This document shows, in pieces, positions 9,204 to 17,384 of a DNA stretch of 64,000 bases. Under the pieces are notes generated by a model. The model saw only the letters and a list, made by a program, of their open reading frames with translations. It was not told where the DNA came from and ran no database searches. Made by a program: the position numbers and the translations under genes. This DNA comes from JAJDYQ01 sp942491945. Its GTDB lineage: Bacteria; Pseudomonadota; Gammaproteobacteria; JAJDYQ01. The DNA lies in the NCBI GenBank assembly GCA_942491945.1, contig CALODD010000116.1, forward strand, positions 41,928 through 105,927, read 5' to 3'. Numbering within the stretch: the first letter of the stretch is position 1; every line of letters begins with the position of its first letter.

Positions 9204-9785
9204 TTATGTGTGTTGGATTTGTTCAGCAAGCCAGTCATCCAGCTGTTTGACTTCCTGTTGAATGAAAGCTTTGTCTTGAAAAGCATTGGATAAGGTTGCA
9301 ATGCCCTGACTGCGCGCCAGCAAATGCATGGCCAATGCTTCGGCCTGAGCTTCATCTTTACCGAGCAGTGTGAATTGACCGGTTAACCAGTGACGAAATA
9401 GCGCAAATAACTTATTGGCTTCTTGCTTTGAGGCATGATTGAGTTTGGCCAGTTCTGTGCATAAGGTACCGACTGGACAACCATAGCGTTGAATGTTCGA
9501 CTGGTTGTCGTAAATCATATGAATAAAGCAGCGAATGTTCTCCACCGGTGTGTTGCCCTGCGTCTCCCAGGTTTGCAACATGTCGCCTGTTTTAGCGAGA
9601 CGCTTATCGATTACCGCATCAAGAATGTCATCTTTCGTTTTGAAGTGATAATAAAAATTACCACGCGAGATCTGTACGGCATCAGCAATATCGGCAAACG
9701 AGGTATTCTCAAAGCCCTGCGTATAAAACAACGCATCAGCGGCTTCGACAATACGTTCGCGTGCCTGTTGTGCCTTCGGTCCCAT
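9204..9785 (-). CDS. TetR/AcrR-family repressor, NemR-like
   Basis: 193 aa. The N-terminal helix-turn-helix (residues ~9-55: ERIVEAADALFYTQGFENTS...ISRGNFYYHFKTKDDIL) is typical TetR. The C-terminal ligand domain contains QRYGCPVGTLCTEL with two Cys, a segment shared with regulators of flavin oxidoreductases such as NemR, where Cys senses electrophiles. It lies 20 bases downstream of the OYE gene in the same operon, so autoregulation through the palindromes at 10944-10991 is likely. Confidence 0.85.
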   Translation of the reverse strand: MGPKAQQARERIVEAADALFYTQGFENTSFADIADAVQISRGNFYYHFKTKDDILDAVIDKRLAKTGDMLQTWETQGNTPVENIRCFIHMIYDNQSNIQRYGCPVGTLCTELAKLNHASKQEANKLFALFRHWLTGQFTLLGKDEAQAEALAMHLLARSQGIATLSNAFQDKAFIQQEVKQLDDWLAEQIQHT

Positions 9786-9805
9786 GGGTTATGCCTTTAT
9801 GGGTT

Positions 9806-10900
9806 TCACGCCGTTTCGGTTTCCGGTTCTTCATAAACCGGATAATCGGTATAGCCATGCTCATCACCGCCATAAAAGGTCTCCTGATCAGCCTCGTTTA
9901 ATGGCAAGTTGTGGGCAAAGCGATGCACCAGGTCTGGATTGGCCAGGAACGGCACACCAAAAGACACCATATCGGCATCGCCGTTTTGCAATGCGTTTTT
10001 TGCACGCGCCAGGTCATAGCCGTTATTTGCCATGTATGGAGCATCGAAGCGATCGCGCAACGCGCGATAATCAACACTGGCCGACTTCGTCATCATGTCG
10101 CCCTCGAGCACATGCAAATAGGCCAGGCCGCGTTGGTTAAGTTGATCAACAAAATAGCCAAAGTGCGCCTGCGGATCCGAATCGGACATCGAATTAAAAC
10201 TGTTCTCTGGCGTAATTCGCACTCCGACATGATGCGCCGGCCACCGTTCGCACACCGCATCGAGTACTTCGTTTAATAAACGCATGCGATTTTCAACGCT
10301 ACCACCGTATTGATCATCACGCTGATTGGAGCCATCACGTAAAAACTGATCAAGCAAATAACCATTTGCGGCATGCACTTCAACACCATCGAAGCCGGCC
10401 CGGCTCGCCATCTCGGCAGCATGACGATATTGCGCGACAATGTCGGGTAACTCATCGGTGGCAAGAGCACGGGGCGTCACAAACGGTTGCAAGCCTTCAT
10501 ACGTAAATGCATCACCTTCCGGGGCAATGGCGGACGGCGCCACCGGCGTGGCGTTGTTCGGTAACAGGCTAGGGTGCGATATGCGCCCGCAATACCACAA
10601 CTGAATAAAGATATGTCCACCTTCTTTATGCACCGCATCAGTGACGCGCCGCCAGCAGGTGACCTGTTCATCGGTATAAATGCCCGGCGTGGCTGGATAG
10701 CCGACACCGTCGGGTGATACCTGCGAGGCCTCGGTAATAATCAATCCGGCGCTGGCCCGCTGCGAATAATACTTTACCGCGATCGGTGGCGGGGCAAGTT
10801 GTTCATCGGCGCGATTACGCGTCATTGGCGCCATGACAATGCGGTTGGATAAAGTTAAATCGCCAATGGCGATGGGGTCGTACAGGCTGGCATTACTCAT
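9806..10900 (-). CDS. Old yellow enzyme family alkene/N-ethylmaleimide reductase
   Basis: 364 aa FMN barrel, near full length for OYE. The N-terminal motif NRIVMAPMTRNRA, the substrate-anion pair in EVHAANGYLLDQFL (His and Asn), and the DQYGGSVENR loop are all present. OYEs reduce activated C=C bonds and nitro compounds with NADPH. It is the first gene of the leftward operon OYE-TetR-peroxiredoxin. The acidic C-terminal tail YPVYEEPETETA is unusual but harmless. Function beyond the family is not known; NemA is the closest named model. Confidence 0.88.
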   Translation of the reverse strand: MSNASLYDPIAIGDLTLSNRIVMAPMTRNRADEQLAPPPIAVKYYSQRASAGLIITEASQVSPDGVGYPATPGIYTDEQVTCWRRVTDAVHKEGGHIFIQLWYCGRISHPSLLPNNATPVAPSAIAPEGDAFTYEGLQPFVTPRALATDELPDIVAQYRHAAEMASRAGFDGVEVHAANGYLLDQFLRDGSNQRDDQYGGSVENRMRLLNEVLDAVCERWPAHHVGVRITPENSFNSMSDSDPQAHFGYFVDQLNQRGLAYLHVLEGDMMTKSASVDYRALRDRFDAPYMANNGYDLARAKNALQNGDADMVSFGVPFLANPDLVHRFAHNLPLNEADQETFYGGDEHGYTDYPVYEEPETETA

Positions 10901-10943
10901 GATTTATACACTCCTGTGTGAATGCTTGAAATAAAAGGTTAAA

Positions 10944-10991
10944 TTAGGACGCTTATCCTAAAAATGACCAAATAATAGGACGTATGCCCTA
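10944..10991 (-). promoter_or_regulatory. Two operator-like palindromes upstream of the OYE operon
   Basis: TTAGGACGCTTATCCTAA (10944-10961) is a palindrome with perfect six-base arms, and TAGGACGTATGCCCTA (10976-10991) repeats the same pattern TAGGACG-N4/5-CCTA 31 bases further on, three helical turns. They sit 44-91 bases upstream of the OYE start. TetR-type repressors of OYE genes bind such short palindromes, so these are probable sites for the regulator encoded in the operon. Confidence 0.65.
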
Positions 10992-11412
10992 AGATATCAA
11001 GCCGGGAGAGAAGTTCAAAACTTGCAGCAGGCCAAACAACAGTTCGGCCTCAAGCAACACAAGAAACTAAATCGCCAGCAACGAGCTCAGCAAAGGCAGG
11101 GTAATCAGTTTTATATTGTGGGTCTTTTCTTTCATAATAGGCACTTCATGAGCAAGAAGTGCCAGCAGACAACTATCCCCGAGTAATTAGTTTAAGTACT
11201 TAGCGCAGTGTGGATGGGTTATTGAGCAGATAAGTTAGCGATAAATAAAAAAATATGTATAAGACCTGCAACTAAAATTGGCGAATTGTTTGATAGAGTA
11301 GAGTCAGATATGGAGCCGATAATTGAAGTGTTATGAGTTTAATGGTTATTCGGTATCGGACGATCAAGGGTTCGATGACATCTATAGAAACGTATGAAAA
11401 GCGATACGCAAC
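10992..11412. other. Gene-free stretch with a hairpin and an attC-like element
   Basis: No supported gene is seen. GGCACTTC (11140-11147) and GAAGTGCC (11156-11163) form a perfect eight-base hairpin without a T-run. It directly precedes an attC-like palindrome at 11167-11240. A 54-codon open frame (about 11023-11187) rich in Q and K has no convincing start. Confidence 0.4.
11167..11240 (+). mobile_element. Candidate attC site
   Basis: AGACAAC (11167-11173) and GTTAGCG (11234-11240) are the outer boxes. AACTATCCCCGAGTAAT near the left end pairs imperfectly with ATTGAGCAGATAAGTT near the right end. If real, it would close the cassette carrying the reversed OYE operon. Confidence 0.42.
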
Positions 11413-12386
11413 ATGAAAGCCTGGATTATTCGAAAAGCGGGTGGAGCCGAGCAATTTCAGCTTGAGGAGGTAGAAACGCCAAGCCCACGAGAGGGCTGGT
11501 CACTAATTCGAATTCGCGCATTTGGACTGAACCGATCAGAATGGTTCACTCGAATAGGAGATTCCCCTACCGTGCAGTTTCCACGGGTGCTTGGAATTGA
11601 ATGCGTGGGAGAAATCGTGGACGCGGGGGGATTGGATTTGGATCCCGGCACCACTGTCGCTGCAATAATGGGCGGAATGGGCCGTCAATTTGATGGCTCC
11701 TATGCAGATACACTTTGGTTCCACATCAGTGTGTATTTTCAATTCGCACCAAATTGCCCTGGGAAAAGTTTGCCGCCCTTCCCGAGATGCTTCAAACCAC
11801 TCACGGGTCGTTATATGCCGGACTCGAGATCGACCGAGCAAAATCTCTATTGATTCGGGGAGGTACGTCTTCGATTGGAATGGCCGCCCTGGCCCTGGCC
11901 AAGTATGCCGGTTTGAAAGTTGTTACCACTACTCGCGGTCCGGGAAAAATTGATGAACTCAAAGCTGCAGGCGCAGACGAGGTCTGGATCGATAATGGCG
12001 AAATACACCAGCAAATCGAGGAACAACGTGGAGAGCCCTATGATCGAGTAATTGAGTTAATCGGTGCGAGCACTTTGCTCGATTCGCTACGTTGTGTCGG
12101 ACCTGGTGGTATCGTTTGTATGACGGGAATTCTTGGTGGAGAATGGGTCCTCAATGACTTCCATCCAATGGGGGATATACCTACTGCGGTCAAGCTGACT
12201 TCATATAGCGGTGAGGCGGCGGATCTGGCGCCCACGCAACTACAAGGTTATATCGGCCTCGTGGAAAATGGAGAACTAGAAGTTAAGACGGGCCCTGTTT
12301 TTGATTTTGAGGAGTTGGTAGGGGCTCATAAGCTAATGGATGCCAATCAGGCAGGAGGGAAGATAGTTATTCGCGGTAAAGAATGA
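11413..12386 (+). pseudogene. Zinc-type alcohol dehydrogenase/quinone oxidoreductase, one-base frameshift
   Basis: Medium-chain dehydrogenase/reductase of about 325 aa. The N-terminal GroES-like part (VLGIECVGEIVDAGG) is in the first frame. After GSYA a base is missing near 11708, and the protein continues in another frame as YTLVPHQCVFSIRTKLPWEKF, then the NADP-binding LLIRGGTSSIGMAALALAKY, to 12386. No structural-zinc Cys set is present, so it belongs to the zinc-independent quinone oxidoreductase group. Nothing else is broken, so the indel may be recent or an assembly error. It ends 35 bases before EncFtn copy 2 with no attC between, so the two may share a cassette. Confidence 0.8.
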
Positions 12387-12421
12387 ACACCCTATTACCA
12401 ACACAAAATGAGGATAAATTA

Positions 12422-12709
12422 ATGTCAAACGAAGGCTATCATGAACCAGTCAATGAACTTTCAGACGAGACAAGAGATATGCATAGAGCGATTACATCGT
12501 TAATGGAGGAATTAGAAGCAGTTGACTGGTATAACCAGCGAGTAGATACGTGTAAAGATAGTGAGCTAAAGGCAATACTTGCCCACAATCGTGATGAAGA
12601 AAAAGAACATGCCGCGATGGTGCTTGAATGGATTCGCCGTAAAGACCCCTCGTTTGACAGCGAATTAAAGGATTACTTGTTTACCGATAAACCAATTGCT
12701 CATGAGTAA
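12422..12709 (+). CDS. Encapsulated-ferritin-like protein (EncFtn), copy 2
   Basis: 95 aa, the same length and same end point (PIAHE) as copy 1 at 7980. All ferroxidase residues are kept: Glu29, Glu30, Glu32, Trp36, Glu60 and His63. Differences from copy 1 are conservative and scattered (12 by my count), and codons differ much more than residues, so selection has kept the protein intact. The ATG at 12422 aligns with copy 1; an upstream in-frame ATG at 12383 overlaps the end of the dehydrogenase gene and is less likely. A well-formed attC follows 10 bases after the stop. No shell-targeting tail and no encapsulin gene are present. Confidence 0.88.
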   Translation: MSNEGYHEPVNELSDETRDMHRAITSLMEELEAVDWYNQRVDTCKDSELKAILAHNRDEEKEHAAMVLEWIRRKDPSFDSELKDYLFTDKPIAHE

Positions 12710-12718
12710 GAGTCGCCC

Positions 12719-12787
12719 GGCAAACGCATGCAGTCGGACAAAGTGCCCGCTACACGATCACTTTGCCGCTGATGCGAAGCGTTAGGC
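12719..12787 (+). mobile_element. attC site after EncFtn copy 2
   Basis: The right box GTTAGGC (12781-12787) matches the attC consensus GTTRRRY except at one position, and the left box is GGCAAAC (12719-12725). Between them GCATGCAGTCGGACAAAGTG pairs with CACTTTGCCGCTGATGC through 17 base pairs with three unpaired bases on one side, the hallmark of attC folding. Confidence 0.8.
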
Positions 12788-12807
12788 AACAAGCGGAGAT
12801 CTGTATA

Positions 12808-13302
12808 GTGTCACAGTCAAAACAGAGACAAATCCTGGGGCTTATCGGTTGGCTCGTTGTGAGCTTTGCCGCTTCTGCCGTTGGAGCTTTTGCATCAATG
12901 CAGGCGAAGTCTTTTTACAGCCAGCTAGCCCAGCCTGCCTGGGCACCGCCTCCATGGATTTTCGGGCCAGTCTGGACAGTTCTGTATGTCATGATGGCTC
13001 TCGCCGCATGGCTGGTATGGCGCTCCGGAGGATTCCGCACCAATCGCATCGCGCTCTCGTTATTTCTAGTGCAACTCGCACTGAACGCCCTCTGGAGCTG
13101 GGTCTTCTTTGCCTGGCATTTCGGTGCCCTGGCATTTGCCGACATCGTGTTGCTTTGGGTCCTTATTGTTGCCACCCTTGTTTTTTTCTGGCGCGTGCGT
13201 CCTCTAGCCGGCGCTCTCCTCATTCCGTACCTGCTATGGGTCAGTTTCGCATCTGCACTCAACTACGCTTTATGGCAGCTCAACCCCCAGGTTTTAGGTT
13301 AG
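12808..13302 (+). CDS. tspO: TspO/MBR family tryptophan-rich sensory protein
   Basis: About 164 aa with five transmembrane helices. The signature QPAWAPPPWIFGPVWTVLY and later WSWVFFAWH and LNYALWQLN are typical of TspO, which binds porphyrins and, in known cases, acts in oxidative stress and tetrapyrrole control at the membrane. I start at the GTG at 12808 because a GGAG lies 9 bases upstream and because the preceding attC ends at 12787; an ATG at 12763 would lie inside the attC. High G+C compared with neighbours suggests independent origin, as expected for a cassette. Confidence 0.85.
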   Translation: MSQSKQRQILGLIGWLVVSFAASAVGAFASMQAKSFYSQLAQPAWAPPPWIFGPVWTVLYVMMALAAWLVWRSGGFRTNRIALSLFLVQLALNALWSWVFFAWHFGALAFADIVLLWVLIVATLVFFWRVRPLAGALLIPYLLWVSFASALNYALWQLNPQVLG

Positions 13303-13310
13303 TGGCGTGC

Positions 13311-13378
13311 TGCCTGAAAATCAGGACAACAAGGACCCCGCGCCAACGCACTCGCGCATGCTAGCTGTGACGTTAGGC
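13311..13378 (+). mobile_element. Candidate attC site after tspO
   Basis: The right box GTTAGGC at 13372-13378 follows GAC, and TGCCTGAA at 13311-13318 nearly complements TGCCTAAC. Inner boxes pair poorly, so the site may be partly decayed. Its place directly after the tspO stop fits a cassette end. Confidence 0.42.
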
Positions 13379-13536
13379 ATACAAATATGGGATCTAACGA
13401 AAAAAATCGGGCATCGGTTAGGAAGGCATGAAGCACATGCCATACAAACACATGAATTGATCTTTGGGGCAAGATGAAAAACTATTGATAATGAATCTTT
13501 TATAAACCTTATGTATTGGAAAATTATTACAACACT

Positions 13537-14181
13537 ATGACTATGAAGCTTATACAAAAACGCTTTTTTAAAGGCACCAGGGAATTCGAAATCATCGATG
13601 ATGCCGTATATGTGCGGATGAAAGGGCTGCTAAAAGAGGAAAAGTCGACTGTGGGTCTATCGATACTAAACCCTGAACCGGTGGTGTCCGGGTCAGAGCT
13701 GGAGTTTCATGGACGAACCAAGCGTGAGCCTCTGCTATCACTGTTAATAAATAATCCCAATGCTGAGAAATTTAATACCTTTGTCGATGCGCTGAAGCAA
13801 AGAGTCCTGGCAGAGGGCAACGCCTATGCAGGAGTTGAGGAAGTATCCCCTGAAACTTCACGGTCTGAAGCCCTTGGTTGGAATGTGTATGAGGAACCAC
13901 CGGACTTCGAGGAAGATGACGAGACGCGAGAGAGATTTAGCCATCAGGCTGTCAATGCAGAAAGACTGGATAATGATATCGCCATGCTGAAAACCTATCT
14001 GGATGAGGATGAGATCAGGCCCTTGCTCGTTTCTCTTAAAACACTCAAAGAGCAACCTCAAGACGAAGAGGCTTTTCAGAAGATGGTGGATGCCTTCAAC
14101 GATCTGGGTATCATTCAAGGCGCGGTATTGACCTATGCGCCTTATCTCAAAGTTCTGCTATCTGAATCCATTCGATTATAA
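13537..14181 (+). CDS. Hypothetical acidic protein
   Basis: About 214 aa from the ATG at 13537 (a second ATG is at 13543). I recognise no family. The first ~90 residues look like a small beta-rich fold (FEIIDDAVYVRMKG, LELEFHGRTK-like pattern), followed by an acidic linker (PPDFEEDDETRERF) and a helical C-terminal part rich in L and K/E. No signal peptide or membrane segment is present. It lies between a TspO cassette and a double-SnoaL cassette with attC-like sites on both sides, so it is probably a cassette gene. No clear ribosome site. Confidence 0.6.
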   Translation: MTMKLIQKRFFKGTREFEIIDDAVYVRMKGLLKEEKSTVGLSILNPEPVVSGSELEFHGRTKREPLLSLLINNPNAEKFNTFVDALKQRVLAEGNAYAGVEEVSPETSRSEALGWNVYEEPPDFEEDDETRERFSHQAVNAERLDNDIAMLKTYLDEDEIRPLLVSLKTLKEQPQDEEAFQKMVDAFNDLGIIQGAVLTYAPYLKVLLSESIRL

Positions 14182-14225
14182 ATAAAGAGAAATTCGGCTA
14201 AAAAAGAATAAATACCTAATAATCA

Positions 14226-14293
14226 CATCAACGCCGACAGCCAAAACCTGCGGCCTGATAAAGCAAGGGCTTTGGTATGACTGCCGGTTATGT
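14226..14293 (+). mobile_element. Candidate attC site
   Basis: CATCAAC (14226-14232) and GTTATGT (14287-14293) are the outer boxes. CCGACAGCCAAAACC pairs with GGGCTTTGGTATGACTGCCGG with a four-base bulge. It lies between the hypothetical gene and the SnoaL gene. Confidence 0.5.
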
Positions 14294-14326
14294 AGGTTTC
14301 ATGGATAGAAAGAAGCTTTATCATTT

Positions 14327-15091
14327 ATGGTATCAATACGAAAAAATCGGATAATTACATTACTTAAAGGTATTGAAACCGGGGAGCCGTCTTCGGTCGA
14401 GGTTATAAATCCCGAAAAGTATATTCAACACAACCCTCAAACTAACGAAGGTCGAGAAGGTTTAGCCAGGCTCTTTAAGCGACTGTCGTTGACTTCTCCT
14501 CGAGTAAACATTGTTCGAATATTTGAAGATGGTGACTATGTTTTTGCGCATACTGAATATGATTTTGCTCATTCAAATATTGGTTTTGAAGTATTTAGGT
14601 TCGAAGATGATATGACCGTAGAGCATTGGGACAATATCCAGTTGAGGCAAGGCCCAAATGGTTCAACTCACTCTATGTTGAGTGGCCCGACTGAGGTAAG
14701 CGATCTCGATAGTACTGACGAAAATCGACAGATCGTAGGTTCTTTCGTTGATGAGATTCTCATAAACACCAGGTTTTCAAAGATCGAAACCTACATAAGT
14801 AAAGAGCAGTTTACGCAACATAACCCTTCTATGGTTGATGGGAATACGGCGATAATCGACGCATTGAAAGATAGTTGCGATAAAGGAATTCGGCTGAATT
14901 ACGAAAAAAACTACAAAATTTTAGCTGAAGGAAATTTTGTACTATCTGTGTGCGAAGGGTATTTTAATGAAGTCCATTCGGCGATCTATGATTTATACCG
15001 TGTCGATAGAGGGAAACTCGTCGAACACTGGGATACAATCGAAGCGATCCCTCCACAAAGTGAATGGAAAAATGATAATGGTAAGTTTTAA
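14327..15091 (+). CDS. Double SnoaL-like (NTF2-fold) domain protein
   Basis: 254 aa made of two tandem SnoaL-like domains. Domain 1 (residues ~8-105) has EKYIQHNPQTNEGREGL and EHWDNIQLRQ; domain 2 (~138-250) has EQFTQHNPSMVDG and EHWDTIEAIPP. The repeated QHNP and EHWD motifs are typical of the SnoaL-like polyketide-cyclase/NTF2 group, often annotated as nuclear transport factor 2 family. No catalytic assignment is possible. It is the intact relative of the pseudogene at 267-869. A near-ideal attC follows 20 bases after the stop. Confidence 0.8.
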   Translation: MVSIRKNRIITLLKGIETGEPSSVEVINPEKYIQHNPQTNEGREGLARLFKRLSLTSPRVNIVRIFEDGDYVFAHTEYDFAHSNIGFEVFRFEDDMTVEHWDNIQLRQGPNGSTHSMLSGPTEVSDLDSTDENRQIVGSFVDEILINTRFSKIETYISKEQFTQHNPSMVDGNTAIIDALKDSCDKGIRLNYEKNYKILAEGNFVLSVCEGYFNEVHSAIYDLYRVDRGKLVEHWDTIEAIPPQSEWKNDNGKF

Positions 15092-15110
15092 ATAAAATAT
15101 GAGAAAAATT

Positions 15111-15167
15111 CCTAACAATTGCATTGTGCCGGGGCTGCCAACCGTGCCGCTTATTAAAATGTTAGGC
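15111..15167 (+). mobile_element. attC site after the SnoaL gene
   Basis: CCTAAC (15111-15116) and GTTAGGC (15161-15167) are perfect complementary outer boxes. Inside, AATTGC...GTGCCGG and CCGTGCCGCTTATT pair imperfectly. Length is 57 bases, the lower end of the attC range. Confidence 0.78.
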
Positions 15168-15184
15168 GCCACTTGAGATAGCTT

Positions 15185-15793
15185 ATGATCGATTTTTTGG
15201 CAACGTTTATCTTCTTTTTTGCGGTGATCGACCCTATTGGCACGATACCTGTTTTTATCGCGGTTACCCGCCAATTCGATGAGCACACTAAAAGAGGAAT
15301 AGCAGTTAAAGCTACACTCGCTGCAGCAGGAATTCTCTTGTTCTTCGTTGTGGCCGGTGAAGTCATCCTTACTGCAATGGCGATTCCACTTTCGGCATTT
15401 CAGATTGCCGGGGGTATTGTGTTGTTTCTATTTGCTCTTTCAATGATTTTCGGTGAGAGCAAGCCTGAACAAGAAGTTAAATTGGCGGTAAGCGGCAGTG
15501 AAACTGCCATTTTTCCGCTTGCAGTTCCGTCTATTGCTGGACCAGGTGCAATACTGGCGGCAGTTTTGATGACTGAGAATGCTCGTTTCGGCCTTATTGA
15601 GCAGGCTCAGACTGCAGCAGTGATACTTGCGGTGTTACTGATCGTTCTTCTACTCATGCTTGGAGCGAGCTGGATTTACCGCTTTATTGGCAGCAGTGGA
15701 GCTAGCATTGTCAGTCGGGTAATGGGCTTGATCCTTGCCTCTGTTGCAACCGCAAATGTATTGGTCGGAATTAAGGAATACTTTTCATTGTGA
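15185..15793 (+). CDS. MarC family integral membrane protein (UPF0056)
   Basis: 202 aa with six transmembrane helices. The N-terminal motif AVIDPIGTIPVFIAVT and the mid-protein PLAVPSIAGPGAI, repeated as a pair of inverted halves, are typical of MarC/UPF0056 (NAAT) proteins. The role of the family is unsettled; the old link to multiple antibiotic resistance was withdrawn. The ATG lies 18 bases after the attC at 15111-15167, so it is a clear cassette gene. Confidence 0.88.
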   Translation: MIDFLATFIFFFAVIDPIGTIPVFIAVTRQFDEHTKRGIAVKATLAAAGILLFFVVAGEVILTAMAIPLSAFQIAGGIVLFLFALSMIFGESKPEQEVKLAVSGSETAIFPLAVPSIAGPGAILAAVLMTENARFGLIEQAQTAAVILAVLLIVLLLMLGASWIYRFIGSSGASIVSRVMGLILASVATANVLVGIKEYFSL

Positions 15794-15806
15794 AGTACGA
15801 AATTTC

Positions 15807-15933
15807 ATCTAACAAGTGCAAGCAGTCTGACGCCCAATACGCAGCGTGGTATTACCGTAGTTGTTGCAGGCTTTATGAAATCGATGGAGTCAGACACTAA
15901 TGATCTTAGTGCGCTTTTTATTCAACTTAGTCG
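15807..15933 (+). mobile_element. Candidate long attC site after marC
   Basis: The left box ATCTAAC (15807-15813) is well formed. GTCTGAC further in pairs with GTCAGAC near the right side. The right end reads CTTAGTC instead of GTTAGTC, so the site may be inactivated. Length is 127 bases. Confidence 0.4.
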
Positions 15934-16019
15934 AACAACACATCACCGGTTGTTTTTCTTTTCATCTGTGTTGTGGTAGGTAGAGTGACGCTAATTACTT
16001 CCCTGGTTTGGAACTTGCG

Positions 16020-16532
16020 ATGAATGATGAGATTAATTACCAGAATAACCCTCTGCATGGCGTTGGTTTAAAACAACTTTTGACTGAAGTCGTCAATCAC
16101 TATGGGTTCAATATTCTTTATGCCTATTTGAATATCAATTGTTTTAAGAACAATCCTGGTATTGAATCCAGTGTGAGGTTTCTTAAAAAAACGGACTGGG
16201 CGCGTGAAAAAGTTGAAGCTTTCTATTTATATGAATTTAAGAACTTACCTAGAGCGTCAGACGAGCAGTTTGAATTATCGCCCAGGGATCGCATTGTGCC
16301 TGAAGGGCAAAAACCGGGTGAGCCTGCGGAATTAAGTCTGGAAGATGCTGAGCGTTTGCGCGAAAAACGTGCGAAGAAATCAGCTGCGTATGATTCGGGC
16401 TCGGGTAAAAATTTTGGTGCTCAAAGAGGTGGCAGGTATAGTGAAAATCGGAACAGTGGACGCGAATCGTTGAAATCTCCAAAGCCATCTACCAAGAGTG
16501 GATCAGATCCATGGGCTAAGTGGAGAAAGTGA
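16020..16532 (+). CDS. VF530-family DNA-binding protein (DUF2132) with basic tail
   Basis: 170 aa from the ATG at 16020. Residues ~6-70 are the VF530 domain: NNPLHGVGLKQLLTEV, then INCFKNNPGIESSVRFLKK and WAREKVEAFYLYEF. VF530 was structurally described as a small helical DNA-binding-like protein. The remaining ~100 residues are a low-complexity, basic, Gly/Ser/Arg-rich tail (GAQRGGRYSENRNSGRES, ending DPWAKWRK), longer than in plain family members. An attC-like site follows. Confidence 0.8.
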   Translation: MNDEINYQNNPLHGVGLKQLLTEVVNHYGFNILYAYLNINCFKNNPGIESSVRFLKKTDWAREKVEAFYLYEFKNLPRASDEQFELSPRDRIVPEGQKPGEPAELSLEDAERLREKRAKKSAAYDSGSGKNFGAQRGGRYSENRNSGRESLKSPKPSTKSGSDPWAKWRK

Positions 16533-16560
16533 ATCAGTTTTAAAGTTTGCAGGTGTGGTG

Positions 16561-16633
16561 TGGCAACTAGTAACCAGTTCTTCAGCTAGCACTTATCAAG
16601 TGATTGAGAGTCCGGTGTAAAAAAACGTTGCGC
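16561..16633 (+). mobile_element. attC site after the VF530 gene
   Basis: TGGCAAC (16561-16567) and GTTGCGC (16627-16633) form the outer boxes. CCAGTTCTTCAG...CACTT pairs with AAGTGATTGAGAGTCCGG around a three-base loop. Length is 73 bases. Confidence 0.6.
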
Positions 16634-16708
16634 CTTTAAAATCAATCGTTGGTTTTATGCTGCATGTAGATGCATAGCATAAATTATAAATCTGGAGGAG
16701 TACTTGAA

Positions 16709-17080
16709 ATGAATAATACTAATGTTACAGCCTTTAAAGACTTACAATTCGCACCCCTGGCAGAGGGAAGCCCTGTTGAAGTAGCTATGCTATGGGGCGA
16801 TCCAGAAACAGGCCCTGCTGCAGTTATGGTTCGGTTTCCAGAAGGATACCAGGAACCCTGGCATAGCCATTCAGCAACTTATCACTCAGTGCTTATAAAA
16901 GGTGATTTTCAAACACGCAGCAAAGATGCAGATGGTACTACTGTATCAGAAGTCTATGGTCCGGGATCATACGCGGTTCAACCTGGAGGAGCCGTTCATG
17001 CAGAAATTAATGCTGGATCCGGCGAATTAGTTGCACTGGTATATTTTGATGGGCCGGTTGATTTTGCTTTAGATGAGTGA
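16709..17080 (+). CDS. Cupin-domain protein (DUF4437-like)
   Basis: 123 aa from the ATG at 16709, which has the strong ribosome site GGAGGAG 9 bases upstream; an earlier in-frame ATG at 16670 lacks one. It is a single small beta barrel. PEPGYQEPWHSHSATYHSVL-like residues give the cupin 1 His-rich metal site (HSHSATYH), and YGPGSYAVQPGGAVHAE is cupin 2. Related proteins are annotated as DUF4437 or ChrR-like anti-sigma cupins. Function is unknown. Confidence 0.75.
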   Translation: MNNTNVTAFKDLQFAPLAEGSPVEVAMLWGDPETGPAAVMVRFPEGYQEPWHSHSATYHSVLIKGDFQTRSKDADGTTVSEVYGPGSYAVQPGGAVHAEINAGSGELVALVYFDGPVDFALDE

Positions 17081-17090
17081 CTGCGTCGCG

Positions 17091-17198
17091 CATCCTGGCT
17101 ATTACACAACATATGGCATTTCATCTGCTGGGATAAAAAGATTCGACGCACCGTATCCTATCCCGCTTGAGAATTCTGATGGATGGATGGTTCAATAG
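17091..17198 (+). other. Startless open fragment
   Basis: Thirty-five open codons (HPGYYTTYGISSAGIKRF...) end in TAG at 17196-17198 and have no start codon. The residues look protein-like, and codon use matches the neighbours, so this may be the 3' end of a lost cassette gene. No family can be named. The rest of the 17081-17300 stretch shows nothing clear. Confidence 0.25.
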
Positions 17199-17300
17199 CT
17201 TGATGCGCGGATTTTTCGGCGTTTTAGCGGGCAAGTGTTATGTGCTGATGCACTCAATGATCCAAAGTATTGGCGAGAGTCATATTAAAAATGATCGCTA

Positions 17301-17360
17301 ATAAAACGTTAAACCAGATCGGCGTAAAAGTATGCCTCCTGACTAACTGTAACGTTATGT
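17301..17360 (+). mobile_element. Candidate attC site
   Basis: ATAAAAC (17301-17307) and GTTATGT (17354-17360) are the outer boxes. CAGATCGGCGTA pairs imperfectly with TATGCCTCCTGACT. It lies 24 bases upstream of the GDT1-like gene. Confidence 0.42.
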
Positions 17361-17384
17361 GTCAATAAGGATAAAAATTATTCT

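Noticed and set aside
7000..14000. Encapsulin shell gene next to the EncFtn genes
   Set aside because: No frame in the area has the length (about 270 aa) or pattern of a HK97-fold encapsulin; the neighbours are all otherwise identified.
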